The position numbers and the translations under genes are program-made. 64,000 bases of DNA from Haemonchus contortus (Eukaryota > Nematoda > Chromadorea > Rhabditida > Trichostrongylidae). The notes beneath the pieces are model-generated. The model was not told where the DNA came from and searched no databases. It was given only the letters and a program-made list of their open reading frames with translations. Of this stretch, positions 23,228-34,594 are shown piece by piece. The DNA lies in assembly GCA_000469685.2 (NCBI GenBank), contig LS997567.1, forward strand, positions 17,278,950 through 17,342,949, in the 5' to 3' direction. Positions within the stretch are counted from its first letter, which is position 1; every line of letters begins with the position of its first letter.

Positions 23228-23300
23228 GGTTAGCCGAGTGAATAAGGCTCACGTCTGCACTTTGAGAGAGCGAGTTCGATCACTGCTGAGGCAGCTCCAT
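23228..23300 (+). repeat. tRNA-like SINE head
   Basis: GGTTAGCCGAGTGAATAAGG gives an A-box match (TTAGCCGAGTG) as in class II tRNAs, and GAGTTCGATCA at 23,272-23,282 a B-box match. Acceptor-stem pairing does not close, so I call a SINE head or tRNA pseudogene rather than a tRNA gene. Confidence 0.5.
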
Positions 23301-23449
23301 GCCTTGCAGAAAATTGCAAAAATGGTATCGGTACCAGCGTCAGGCCCATGACAGGTCGGCTGACGGAACACCTAGAATAAGAATCATGTCTGGAGCCTCA
23401 AAGAGTACCGGTGGTAAAGATTGGACGTTACCCGTAAGTGGCGCACAGG

Positions 23450-25195
23450 ATCTCCGACCGAGTCCTGTGGAGAGTATGCGAGGGCTCTTGAGAAGTAAAC
23501 GACCTCGGCTAAAGAAGTTAGTTTGAATTGGGACTTTGAAGGTGGGATCGCCTAGTGGGAATTCCCAAGAAGTTGTCGATGTCATGAAGAGCAGGAACGT
23601 CCAAGTCCTATGCCTTCAAGAGACTCGCAGGAAGGAAGCAAATGCCATAGAAATTGGAAAGGGTATGAGAATCTTCTACGACGGAGAAGACAGCAAACGA
23701 AGTGGTGTTTCCATAGCAGTGGCAGATTCCCTCAAGACTTTGTCTCCGCGGTCAACAATCAACACTCGAATCGTGCCGTGAGGACAAGATATTGGACAAT
23801 AATATTCGTTTACGCACCGCAAGACGGCTGCCCCGTCTTCGAAAAGGATGAGTTTATCTGACGTCTCGACGAGGACATCCCGTCAGTTTCGGTGAGAGAC
23901 TGTCTCATCATAGGAGGTTATATGAATGGGCCGGAGAGAGACTATCTCATCATAGGAGGTGATATGAATAGGCACATCGGCAGTCAAAGGAGAAGACTGG
24001 AAAAAGTACATGGAGGTAGAGGAATAGGAGTCAGAAACAAGGAGGGAGAGAGGGTCTTCGACATGACCATGGTCCACGACTTGGGAGTCTGCAGCACGAT
24101 AAAGAAGACTCAGAAGGTGACCTAAAGCAGGGGAGGGAATGGAACGGAAATAGATCATGTGCTCATGAGAAGATCGTCCCTCAAAACTGTAAAGGACGTC
24201 AAGGTACTGCCTGGAAATCTGGCTCCACAGCACAGGCCTCTCCTGGCAAACACAGCCATCGATCTTCTCAGGAAATCAAGGACAAGAGCGGAACGGAGGA
24301 AACGGTAAAGGAAGCTCCACCGAGTCGAGAGATAATACCTAAAGGAGGAGATACCGGAAGCTGAACCTCCAGATCTCGAAGGGTCGATCCAGCAGACCTT
24401 GAGCAACGCCGCAAAGGTCATCATTGTCATCCTACGATGTGCAAAGAAAAAATAGGATAAATAAATGATCACGCCCAGGGAGCACGGGATAGAGTGGCTC
24501 ACCCGATTCCTGAACACTGTGACCACTAAAGGAAGGATGCGTGGAGGAGTAGTACTACCGTTCCTATCTTTAAGCAGGAGAGTGATGCGATGGAGTGTCC
24601 ATACTACCAGGGGATCAGGTTGACTGCTCACGCGATGAAACTACGAGCGGCCTCAATATTAAGAGAATTGGTTCCGATATCACAGAATCATTTCGGCTTC
24701 ATGATGCTCAAAAGGTCTACAACGGATGCCGTTTACATAGCTAGACAAGTTATGGAGAAGTATGGGGAAAGCATAGACGCTGCTAACTTGTCGTCCTCGA
24801 TCTATCTGGAGAAGGCATTCGATCGTCTCTCACGGGGATTCTTTCGGAGAGCGCTCCGAAAACGAAACATTCCAGAACACATGATCTCTCTGGTCAACGG
24901 CATGTACGATGGCTCCACGTCAACAATGCACACTCCAGGTGGTCAAATCGTAGCAATAGATGTCACCGTTGGGGTCCACCAGGGAGCCCGTTCCTCTTCC
25001 TGCTTACAAAGGACGTCATCATAAAAGAACTCATGGTTGAACCACTGGAGGCTATCCTCTACGTTGATGACATCGCTCTTATAACCGAGAGCAAAGAAGA
25101 ACACCAGGACATTTCTTCTGAAATGGTAAAAAGTGTTGGAGGAGAACAGGCCCTGGATAAACGTGAAGACTACCAAGTTCTTCAGCTCTGAAGAA
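23450..25195 (+). pseudogene. RTE-type LINE relic (RTE-a)
   Basis: A non-LTR retrotransposon copy in several frames. The endonuclease domain shows VLCLQETRRKEA (about 23,605), VYAPQDGCPVFEKDEF and GGDMNRHIGS (about 23,960), then VKVLPGN near the HRPLL block (about 24,235). The reverse transcriptase shows KRSTTDAVYIARQVMEKYG (about 24,710), LEKAFDRLSRG, IPEHMISLVNGMYDGS, GVHQGAR and the catalytic LYVDDIALI (about 25,055). Frameshifts occur near 23,780, 24,130-24,590, 25,000 and elsewhere, and parts of the linker are missing. The end is a GAAGAA/AGTACAAG-rich tail (25,185-25,250). Dead copy. Confidence 0.8.
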
Positions 25196-25274
25196 GAAGA
25201 AGAATAAGAAGAGAAGAAGGAAGAAGAACAAGTACAAGTACAAGAAAGTTGCCTAAACGAGATTGAGTGAGTTG

Positions 25275-26220
25275 AGAACCAGCTGAGTTTAGCGGCATTT
25301 TCAACTCCTGGGATTCTCTAGTCTAAACCGCCTAGCGCGTATTGCAGCTTTGCATTGCCTTGTTTTGTTTGTTGGAACGTGTTAGCATTGGAGCACACCA
25401 TTCTTGAAGCAGCTGAATATTGTAACACGCACACGGCAGAAAATGGTTTTGGAGCCAGGTTTTCATTACGGGTTGGCCAATGTATAATTGGTAGCACGTA
25501 TCATATCATATCATCAAGCACAGAAGCATTGATTAATCATGGGAAAAATGCCTAGGTTCCAGGAAAGGCGAACATGGAGGCTACTTTATTTGATAGCATT
25601 TTTCAAGGAAAGCTCGCGAAGTGCACTTCATTTGCAAAGAGACCAGTGGCAGGAAAAAAGCAATTTTAAGATTAGGGCATGACGAGGAGCGAAGATTGGA
25701 GTCGTACCAAGGAATTGTTGATCTATGATGAGGTATACCGTCAAAACAAAGGCAAAGAATCCGTCCACGATAATAGATGGCCTTCAACGCCGTCCACATA
25801 GATTTCGACTAGAAATCCCTCTCAAGTTCAGAATATGTCCGAAAATCAACTCATTTATCTTGCCGGAAATGTCATATTCTTAATGGGACATGTGAGGAGG
25901 AGTGTTGAGTGCAGAAGTTATAGATGCAGTCATCTTCCCCATCATTAGAAATGGACAATGGAGACAGAACGAGCCAACCGAGTACGTAGCGCACTCTAGG
26001 ACGAAGTTTGAGCACTTGATCCTCACAGTCTAGTCAACTCCTACAAACACTTAAGCGTGCACCCCATGTACATGCAACTACTTTTCGAATGGAACTCAGT
26101 GGGATGGCGCAATCTGAAACGGAGCGTTATCAATACTTCAAGGTATTTTCTTTAAGAGCTTGACGAGCTGAGTTTAGCGGTATTCTCAGCTCCTAGCGTG
26201 CTCCACTTTAAATTGACTTA
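25275..26220 (+). repeat. Dispersed repeat R2, + copy
   Basis: Matches the split minus copy (18,840-21,930) and the copy at 29,290-30,060. Both ends carry GAGCTGAGTTTAGCGG-like sequence (about 25,280 and 26,170), a short direct repeat at the limits of the element. Confidence 0.6.
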
Positions 26221-28120
26221 TGGAGAAAACACAAGGAATACGAGATTTGCAGTATTTGCGCGTGGATTTCCGAGTTCTTACGAATGTGCTTGATGCCAAT
26301 TTCCTTTCTCTGCCGGAACTCCAGTAACTTTAATTGTTATCCTCGATTACTGGTTTTTGGTCCTTGAAGTTTTCTCGAAATAAGTTCCAAAACAAGTGAG
26401 TAAAACTTCCCGATTTCGAGCACTGCATTTTTCATTCGGACATTTTCTTTGAGGTCCCAGAAACAAGAGCGAGATGTAACAAATGACTGCGCGCCAGATG
26501 CGGATGGAGTTATGAAGCAGAAATGTGGAATGGAATCAGTAAGTGCGACATTTTTCAGAATGATAAGGTATTCTCTTTAATGGGAAATGGGTATGTTTGT
26601 AGACGACTGCAGTTTTTTTACCGACCTTCGCACTTAAAAGGGTCTATGACGTGCATAGCAAAAAAAATTGTTCTGAATGGAGTCGATGTTGTTTCCAATT
26701 CGCAGAGACGTATAATTCAATTTCAGGTTATGCATTGTTAATGGCTCCCAGCACCCTACCCGACAGAAGCTTCCTGAACTCCCTACTTTTCTAGACGCTG
26801 AGACTTCAATCACTGCATTTCAAACAAATGAGTATTTTACTCGGTTGAGTAAATCTGATGCATATTTGGTCATTCATAGTATCAGTGGCTGTTCACGCTT
26901 ATTATACTTCTACTGTCCGCTTTTTATGTACTCATTTGAGTCGTTGTTTGACTACTTCCGAGTTGACCTTGTATTTAAGTGCGTCGCTATATATAAATTG
27001 ATAATTCCATTCCGAGGTTGAAGGATGGAAATTCTCTATCTGTTGTACCTGAGAACAAACATGGGGTACTGTTTGGACATTGCTTCATAAGTTTCTAAGG
27101 AATAGATACGTCTAATGTGATGTTTTCGTGGAAATGAGGTTGGTAATTACATCTTTTCATTGTCATGGTGAAATAGTTAGCTCGTTGCTCGTTGCACTCT
27201 GTGAGTTCCTAGTAATGAAAAATAAACTCGGAAATATCTGCAATATATGATAGTGAAATTGGAGTGCTCGCTTCAGTGAATGTTCAGAGAACTTTTCGTA
27301 GATGGAATGGTAACTAATAATTACAATAAGGATAGGTAATCTGAAAATGGAAGATGCATGTCAGTACAGTCGCTAAAACGGGAGGATCGCATATCGAAAT
27401 GGCCATTCAAGGCAATACGGTAGATCTGTTGCTAGATGCCGACTTCGGATCTGCCTCCCAGATTAGCAGAGCGACTCTCTGAACGGAGTCGTGATGGTGT
27501 TTTCTAAACTTTCTGAACAAATGTATATGAGAAAGTATGTCTTCCTGCCTTCCAAACCCCCTTTGTCCCGTTCTAGAGAGTTTCCTTAGGTGTGATCTCA
27601 CGCTGTGTTCATTAATCAGTGTTCACCTGCATCCTGGTTATTACCGAATTTGAGTTTATCTTGATTCACTTTTTCTAACGCAGTTTCCCTTCATGACTGT
27701 TGTCCGAAATCGCTTATCAACGGATGTCTGCTCATTCGCCTAGGCATCGCCATGTGTTATCATTACATCTCATGAAAGACCTAGTCGGTAGCAATCCTAA
27801 TTCATCAGAATTCGCAAAATCGCATGATCTGTCTGGCCAGAATAGTGTTCAATTCCTCAGTGGTGGAGAGATGTCAGTAGTCCTCAATTATAACTGAGAA
27901 AACTTGAAACTCTGCTATTGTCCTTTTGCACCTACGGTATGGGGAAACTCCGACTATCGTCCTCTCCACGGAGCCCTGAACAACTCCTTGAACAATTCTG
28001 ACTGCAGGATTCGTTCTAGAGTGCTCACCCTAATCATTCAAAAAAAAACCGCGGAAAACGCGAATTCACGTTGTTTTCTCCTCTTTTCTATAAATAAATT
28101 GGGTGAGACCGTTTTCATAT
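26221..28120. other. Unassigned stretch, no gene supported
   Basis: Mostly AT-rich single-copy-looking sequence. One frame at 27,724-27,897 starts with ATG and reads MSAHSPRHRHVLSLHLMKDL to TGA. It lacks a domain and splice support, so I leave it uncalled. Confidence 0.35.
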
Positions 28121-28123
28121 ATA

Positions 28124-28380
28124 CAGGGTGCGCCATAAATATGGTAACAACTTTTCGATCCTCCGTAATTTCCTTGTTCGCAGGGTTTCTTCAAATCTGC
28201 ACCTCCCCGTATGTTTATGATATTCCTTAGGCCCCATATTTTGGTGTTCTCGAATCATCAGTGGAGCCTTGCAGACATCCACCAACCGTTACGTCTTTGC
28301 GCGCATTTGGCGAATCCTTTTCCGGGATCGCTCCTTGTTCGGAAATTTTTTACATGGCAGACTTTTGATTCGCGGTGCGT
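28124..28380 (+). repeat. Element with TIR CAGGGTGCGCCATAAATATG
   Basis: Starts TA|CAGGGTGCGCCATAAATATG, a Tc-type terminal repeat. The interior (AGACATCCACCAA, CGCGCATTTGGCGAATCC, TTTTCCGGGATCGCTCCT) recurs at 51,020-51,250. It runs directly into a hammerhead motif at 28,381 instead of a matching right end. Confidence 0.55.
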
Positions 28381-28415
28381 GACTCTGACGAAGGCGACTG
28401 GTCGAAACGTTAGCC
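28381..28415 (+). ncRNA. Hammerhead-like motif, PLE type
   Basis: Reads GACT-CTGACGA-A-GGCGACTGGTC-GAAA-CG-TT-AGCC, followed by GAATAAAAC. It aligns with the motif at 58,926-58,963 (same CG stem III and AGCC after the site), but stem II is reduced to about three pairs and stem I is imperfect. The core CUGACGA and GAAA is intact; UU is an allowed cleavage-site form. Confidence 0.45.
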
Positions 28416-28489
28416 GAATAAAACATTGTATCATCATGGTCGTGGCTTCAGAGGGACCTCCATAGTTACATCTATACTATGCCAAGATT

Positions 28490-28915
28490 AAATGATAGTC
28501 GAACATGGTTGCCGTTCTTTGATCCTCTGAAAGGGGCGCGTGGCATGTTTGTATAAAGTATACGTTTTATTGCTTTTCCAGTTGACATTTACGCTGTTTG
28601 AAAGGAACTTGTGCACTCCGCCCTAGGGACATAACGAACGAAACTCTGAGCTTACGTCATGGCTTGTAGGGAATAAATGCTATTCTTGAAACCCCTGCTT
28701 CATATAGGGTTCCCGAAAAATGCCTGTGCGCTGGGAACTGGAACTCATTTTTTCTTTGAAGAGAATTCCGGAAAATTCACATTTTTGAACTCCACTTTGA
28801 AATAGCTCGGTGATATGAAAACCACTTCACAATATCAAGCATCTCCAGCAACTTCTGTAAAACCAATATATACAACAGTTTTCAGCAAAGAATAGCCTAT
28901 GGCTTCCCCGTTGGC
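28490..28915 (-). repeat. Inverted repeat arm (partner 30,220-30,630)
   Basis: TTTGATCCTCTGAAAGGGGCG and GCCTATGGCTT here match TCAGAGGATCAAGGACCG-like and AGCCATAGGCTATTCTTTG in inverse at 30,220-30,630. Roughly three quarters of bases agree by eye. The centre holds an R2 copy. Confidence 0.5.
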
Positions 28916-29289
28916 AAATAAAATCTGCAGGAGGTACAAAACTGTTCTCGAAGAGTGTAAATAAGTTTCCAGACAAAAGCTCAGGCAGCACAATATCCCG
29001 GCAATCGTTTTGTTTTTACGACTCCATTTGCTTTCCCCATTCAAATCCTGCGCCCCCTATCTCTACAGTGCCTTGCCTCCTGCAGATCTTGCAACAATCA
29101 TGATTAAAACTCGCCTACCTCCCGCCCCGCCCATTCGGACCCTATTCAAAGAGCCGAAACCTCCCGCCCTCAGTTCCCGCAGCTGCAGTACCCCGCAGCC
29201 GGCGAATCAAAGTTGCCCCATCCACATTCAAATCTAGTGCCACTACAGTAACCCCGCCATTTGCTCAACCTAAACACGCTCAGCGGGGA
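28916..29289. other. Unassigned spacer
   Basis: C-rich stretch at 29,110-29,230 (CTCCCGCCC, GCAGCTGCAG). No gene is supported. Confidence 0.35.
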
Positions 29290-30060
29290 ACCGAGCAGCG
29301 AAAGTCATATGGCAGAAAATGGTTATGAGATAGGTTTTCATCAGGGGTTGAAGTATTATATATATCACTGAATAACGTTCTTCACCGGTAGTCTAACAGT
29401 GTACACCCCAGTTGCAAAGATGCCAGTAGCGAGGAAAAATTTCGATCTGGGCTTGACGAAGAGCGAAGTTTGGGGTGATACCAAGGGAGAAACTTTGACT
29501 TATCTTAAGGTGTACTGTATCAAGCCCACTGGGAACAAGAGTCGTATGCGATAATAGAATGCCTCAACGCCGCCTCCTTAGATTCCGAAGACAAAACCCT
29601 ATAAACATTGGAAAATTTGAAAAGAATCGACTCATTTAATTTGCCGAAAATTGATGTCATATTCTATCAGGACTTGTGAGTAGGAGTGTTGAGTGCAGAG
29701 GCTGTAAATGCAGTCGTCCACAGCCCCCACCTAAGAAATGAACGACGGAGAATGAACAAAACCCATCATGCGCTTTCACACTCTACCGAATAAAGCCAAT
29801 TACGTGGCGCACTCTAGAGCAGATTCTAGACACTTTATTCTCACAGACCAATCAGCTCCCACAAGCACAAAAGCGTGCACCCAATGTACATGCAATTACT
29901 TTTTTAATAAAAATCAAGTGCATTGCGCAATCTGAAATGGAACATTTTTAATACTTCAAGGTATGTCCTTGAAGAGCTTGACGAGCTGAGTTTAGAGGTA
30001 TCCTCAGCTCTTGGAGTACTCTCCTTTGTACCGACTTATGGAAAGGAGACGGAATAGACG
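29290..30060 (+). repeat. Dispersed repeat R2, third copy
   Basis: Contains GCAGAAAATGGTTATGAGAT, TGTTGAGTGCAGAGGC and GTGCACCCAATGTACATGCA in the same order as 25,325-26,220, and the end block GAGCTGAGTTTAGAGG near 29,985. Confidence 0.6.
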
Positions 30061-30219
30061 CCAAACTGGCGAGTTCTCACAGCGAGTACTGTACTTATTG
30101 ATGTTGCCGCAGTCGTAGAACTGCCTCACAATCTACATATTCGAATGAGGCACTTGTCTTTGAGTTTTAAAGTGACGCTGACATTTCGTCAAAACGCACA
30201 TGGCAATCAAAAAATTACA

Positions 30220-30630
30220 AGCATTTCGAAAAGCCATAGGCTATTCTTTGTTGAAAGTCGAACTAGTTGAGCAGAACTGCTAGAGGTGCTGAATGTTGTG
30301 AGGAGATTTTTTTAACATTGAGCGTTTTCAAAGTGGAGTTCAACAATGTAAGTATTCCGAAATTTCCTTCAAATAAAAAAAACGAGTTCCAATCTTAAGC
30401 GCCCTGTGATTCCGGAAGCCGGTATGAAGCTGGAGTTTTAAGAACAGTTTTTGTTCCCTACAACCATGACACAAGCTTAGAATTTCGTTATATCTCTAGG
30501 GCGGATTGCACAACTTCCTTTCAGACAGCGTAGCTGCCACTCTGAAAAGCAAGAAATCGTATGCTCTATACAAGCATGCCACTCGCCCTTTCAGAGGATC
30601 AAGGACCGCTTGTTGGTTTAGGTTCAGAGA
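30220..30630 (+). repeat. Inverted repeat arm (partner 28,490-28,915)
   Basis: Inverse of 28,490-28,915; see that entry. The two arms enclose about 1.3 kb. Confidence 0.5.
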
Positions 30631-31050
30631 AGTGCTATTTCTAAATCATAAGCATATTATTCATTGAAACTAGGCAAAATGGCTGTCTTTCGATCTAAAA
30701 AGTCGCTATCGTTCAAAATTGGCGCATGAATGAATTCGTCCATTTCACAAATAAAGTACTATCAATACGACCATGTTGCTGATGACGTGACTCCAGGAGC
30801 TTTGATGAAACAGACCTCCAAAGTGGAGCTTTCCCAAATTTTCAATTCACAATTTTATGAAGCTCGCTAGAAAGCTTTTTTTCGTGATTTTCCGAATAAT
30901 TAGGGTGGATGTTGTCCTTGCGCTGAGTCCAAGTTTCCTAGGCTTAGTGGAGAGAGGAGGAACAGCGGAAGCGAAAAACTGGATATAGAGCCTTGGCTTG
31001 CCTGGATGCTTCAGTTCTAATTTGTGCTTTCCTTGCTTCCTTCTGCATAG
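30631..31050. other. Unassigned stretch
   Basis: No feature is supported. Confidence 0.35.
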
Positions 31051-31058
31051 CTCTGATG

Positions 31059-31460
31059 CTAGATCGTTAATTGTATAAGTGTGACTGCTGAATGTCCCAC
31101 GTTTTTATTCCATGTGACGCATACTTTTCTGTGAGGACTACCGTAAGACTCAGACGACTTTGTGTTAGGCCCCTTTCTCCGTGTGAGTGACGGTCTACAT
31201 TCAGAATGAAGAATACCGAGAAGAACGTTTAACCTTTCTAGGACCTGGATAGACGCTTTTGTCCCAACAGAGTCTAGGTCCTTCTTCAATTTGATGAACT
31301 TAAGAAACGGTCTTATCTCTTGCTGCTCTATGAAAAGCTCCATGGCCTTCTGGATGTAATTGATCGTGCGGACCTAGTTAACATGCATGGCTCAACTAGT
31401 TTCAATCCTAGTGAGTACGGCTTGCTTTCCTTTTGACGTGAAGGGCCCTCCAAACACATG
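31059..31460 (-). pseudogene. Possible gag-like N-terminal relic
   Basis: On the minus strand, TSKGKQAVLTRIETS is followed after two stops by INYIQKAMELFIEQQEIRPF and KKDLDSVGTKASIQVLERLN. A K/R-x-LTR start followed by helical segments recalls the gag N-terminus of nematode BEL/Pao-type retroelements, but no other part of such an element is present here. A host relic cannot be excluded. Confidence 0.25.
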
Positions 31461-32262
31461 TACGAGTGCCTGTTTGGTTGTTTTAATTATCAAGGAGGCT
31501 AGGAGTAATTACCAAGATTAGATTCGCGCTCATCATGGTAGCCAACGAGAACTCAACGAGTCTACGCATTCCGAAGGAGAAGCCGACCCCGATAAAGGAT
31601 TGTTCTATTTTGTGGTTGCTTGATTATAAATATGAACATAACGAACACGGCATTCATGATAACGGTCCGTATTAAGCACCGAAATAATCAATTCTAGTTG
31701 ATAGTCGGTCATATGTCGAAATTTTATGTATGTCCTAATTTTGATGTGATTTTCCTTGAATCCTAATTTTTGTACTTTTCCTGGTTGTTGTTGGGAAAAA
31801 ATCCCCTTCACTCACGCTGAGATGATGATAAATATTGACCGCCAGAAAGTGATCCTGCTGTAGCTCGAAGTGTCGTTACTATGTTGCAGTTGTAGTATTT
31901 CATAAATTTGTGTTTTTTTTTTTGGTTGACTATGTAGTTTGTTTATTGTACACATTATATGTGATGGAATGGGCAGAAATTATCATTGTGATCTTTTTTG
32001 GAAAGTGGTTATTGTATTATGTGCGCACTAAAACGGTCAGTGTCCTTTCAGCAGAACGTAGTCTACTAAACATCAAGGTGAACGAATCGCAACAATTCAT
32101 AAACAAAAATGTAGGCAGGCAAAATATAGAATTATGCCTATATTTCCTAATTTTTATTTATTATTCGTGCTCTTTCGTGATTGCTGACAGACATTATCTG
32201 TCGAGATTATAATAATATGGAATCAGGGCAGTTGGAAGGTGCCTCTGCTGCAGGTTGGATTA
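31461..32262. other. Unassigned AT-rich stretch
   Basis: About 31,885-32,010 resembles 32,780-32,890 in diverged form (GTTTATTGTACACATTATATG against GTTCATTTTTTGCATTAGATG), suggesting an old direct duplication on either side of the MITE. Confidence 0.35.
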
Positions 32263-32768
32263 AAGTAGCGCTCAAAAGTATTCGGCCAACTTTAACTTGC
32301 CGTAACTTTTTTCCCAGTGGAGCAAATCGCATGAAATTCCGATATGTACTACTGAAGCATATTTCACACTATCCAACACAATTGACTGCGAAACAGCCAT
32401 ATCCACACACTAATGGGGAAGCGATTGTAGAATGAGCTGAAAGCAAGTTTGTGACGTCTGCAGTTATTCCGACTTTATGAACGTTTTTCTTCTCTTCTGG
32501 GTTCGACATCAGTGCTTGTACACATAAGACATGGGGAAAGGAAAGGACTCCTAGAAGGACCACCATTCGTATTTCCAGTTGATTTTTTGTTCAAGCCCTT
32601 TTGGATATCTGGAACATGATCAGATTGCAGGTTAATAGCGATAAATATTCACACTACACCAATGCTACACATATTGAAATTTCGCTTGATTAGATCCAGT
32701 AGGAAAGGAGTTACGACTGAAAATTATAACTGAAAAAGCATTTCGCCGAATACTTTTGAGCGCTACTG
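32263..32768 (+). mobile_element. 506-bp Tc1-type MITE, copy A
   Basis: Ends read TA|AAGTAGCGCTCAAAAGTATT and the inverse AATACTTTTGAGCGCTACTG|TA. The same element, inverted, is at 54,685-55,192. No coding capacity. The terminal sequence resembles Tc1-type ends and the target is TA. Confidence 0.8.
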
Positions 32769-33552
32769 TATGTCGTTAATCTGTTCTAATTGTCGTATTT
32801 CGCTGTATCTGATTTTTTTTGGTATACATGTTATTTGTTCATTTTTTGCATTAGATGTTATGGAAAACGCAAAAATAGTGATGCAACTTGTAGAAATTAT
32901 TTGAAAAAACACTGTATACATATGATGAATAGTTCAAAATAGGCATTAGGTCAGAAATAACATTTTGCAGTCGAGAAGGATTAATCCAGGTATCACGTAA
33001 GCAAAGAATGCTGTTGTGATTTAGCTCTCTGCCTTTATCTCAACTGACCTTTATATAATAGAAGCGTGGAAGCGTGAGTAACGAGAGGGGCATTCTCTGG
33101 GTAGACTGCTCATAAAGTCGGTGTCCGCGGCCTTTCTTTTTGCTAGTGTTCTTGTTGTTGGTGTTTATCGCAAAATCTTACATGCACTTCAAATTGTACA
33201 AACTAGATCAGGGATTCATTCCCTCCGTCGTTTTCTTGCAAGTCTCTTCAGACAAGCAGAATGCGGTTGGGATTCTTGTCAACCATTTTGATTAAAAAAA
33301 AGCGGAAAATCGATGTTCTAGAAAGCAAACATAATGTATGGCTAGAAAAAAGGTTTTCTGAAAAACGACAAAAGTCGACAATTCAAAACTCAGACTTCGA
33401 AAGCTTGGCAAAAGCACATGAGGAGAGTTAGGAAAACCACGCAAAATAAATGGTAAAATTACAACCTAGTACCTCCTCGTCATGATCTTTGCATCAATCA
33501 AATCTCGACACAAACCTGATGGCTGGTCCCAGCTTGGATGAATGAATACTTG
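32769..33552. other. Unassigned AT-rich stretch
   Basis: No supported gene or repeat beyond the duplication noted for 32,780-32,890. Confidence 0.35.
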
Positions 33553-33711
33553 TTAAAGGCACCGTTCGCGATGATTCAATGGGCGGGTGTGTCGATGACG
33601 TGTCCGCCTCTCATTCGACGCCACGTCTGACTGTCTGACGTAACATCGAATGAGAGGCGGACACGTCATCGACACACCCGCCCATTGAATCATCGCGAAC
33701 GGTGCCTTTAA
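33553..33711. mobile_element. Perfect palindromic element with TTAA ends
   Basis: Arms 33,553-33,618 and 33,646-33,711 are exact inverted copies of 66 bp, starting TTAAAGGCACCGTTCGCGAT, with a 27-nt loop. The loop holds ACGTC...GACGT, so folding continues. TTAA at both limits suggests a TTAA-target, non-autonomous piggyBac-type palindrome, as known in nematodes. Confidence 0.75.
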
Positions 33712-34402
33712 ATATTATTCTGTGTTTTCGTAGCGGTAACATCCTCCTTTACATATTACATGATGAATTTTACAACGTTATCACCAAAGCCATTGCAAAC
33801 CACTGAATCACCCGCACATTTTCGGTGCAACGGTCTGAACAGGTAAAAAGTCATAAGAGGCAAAACAAACTTTGCTTACCTAGAAGTTAGTCGAACCCAA
33901 AAGAGTCGAATAAAGTTCTATCACTAATAAAATCGAACGAGGTCCTATCACAAACTTTTCATTTCAAGAAACACTACGGTGATACGGATTCAATGCAGAT
34001 AGTATTACAAAACTTAATAACACAAAGCAATGTCACTCCACTCTTATAAAAGATCCATCATCTAAAGCGCCAATACCTTGAAAAACTTCGTTGCATGCTA
34101 TGAAGCTTCTACAGCTAGGGTCGAATACCCAATTATAAACAAGGGATCTTGTGGAAAATATGGGTCCTCTATTGCGCTCATGCAAATTTTATAATCAGAT
34201 AAGCAAAGACTGCAGATCATGCAAGACTTAGTCATGGAGAAAGGATATACTGCCCGAAATGGAGCATATCGATGAAGAATCGAACATTCATACGATAATG
34301 ACCGACGCGAAAGAGCTCGATTATACGCCTAAGGCACGATTCAATGAGACGAGATGGTTTGGGAAAGAATGGCCGTTGAGCTAGGCTACACTTCACGCAG
34401 TT
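33712..34402. other. Unassigned stretch
   Basis: No gene or repeat is supported. Confidence 0.35.
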
Positions 34403-34594
34403 AGTTGTTTTCTTGAACTCTTCACGAGGTTTGTAAGTATGCTTTATTAGGCTGACGTTTCGGCGGAGTCGCCTTTTTCAAAAGCCTGAAAGGATCATAA
34501 CTAATAAAGCATGCTTACAAATCCGATAGAGTTCAAGAACACAACAAACTCAGTGACACAATTATGCCGAGGTTCATAGAAAGCCGTACACGGA
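34403..34594. mobile_element. PLE end relic, inner part deleted
   Basis: Holds the PLE tail TCTTCACGAGGTTTGTAAG, a hammerhead relic, then straight away the inverted tail AATAAAGCATGCTTACAAAT and AATTATGCCGAGGTTCATAG. The last block is also found at 59,022-59,045, at the right limit of the PLE insertion. So two inverted PLE ends join with no coding body. Confidence 0.6.
34449..34487 (-). ncRNA. Hammerhead relic, core destroyed
   Basis: Minus strand: AGGCT-TTTGAAAAA-GGCGACTCCGCC-GAAA-CG-TC-AGCCT. Stems I, II and the cleavage site match 58,926-58,963, but CTGAAGA has become TTTGAAA. Confidence 0.6.

Noticed and set aside
23221..23300. Functional tRNA gene
   Set aside because: Only the internal promoter boxes match; acceptor and anticodon stems do not close.
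27700..27897. 65-codon frame as an exon
   Set aside because: An in-frame stop lies just upstream and no acceptor gives an open exon; no domain.
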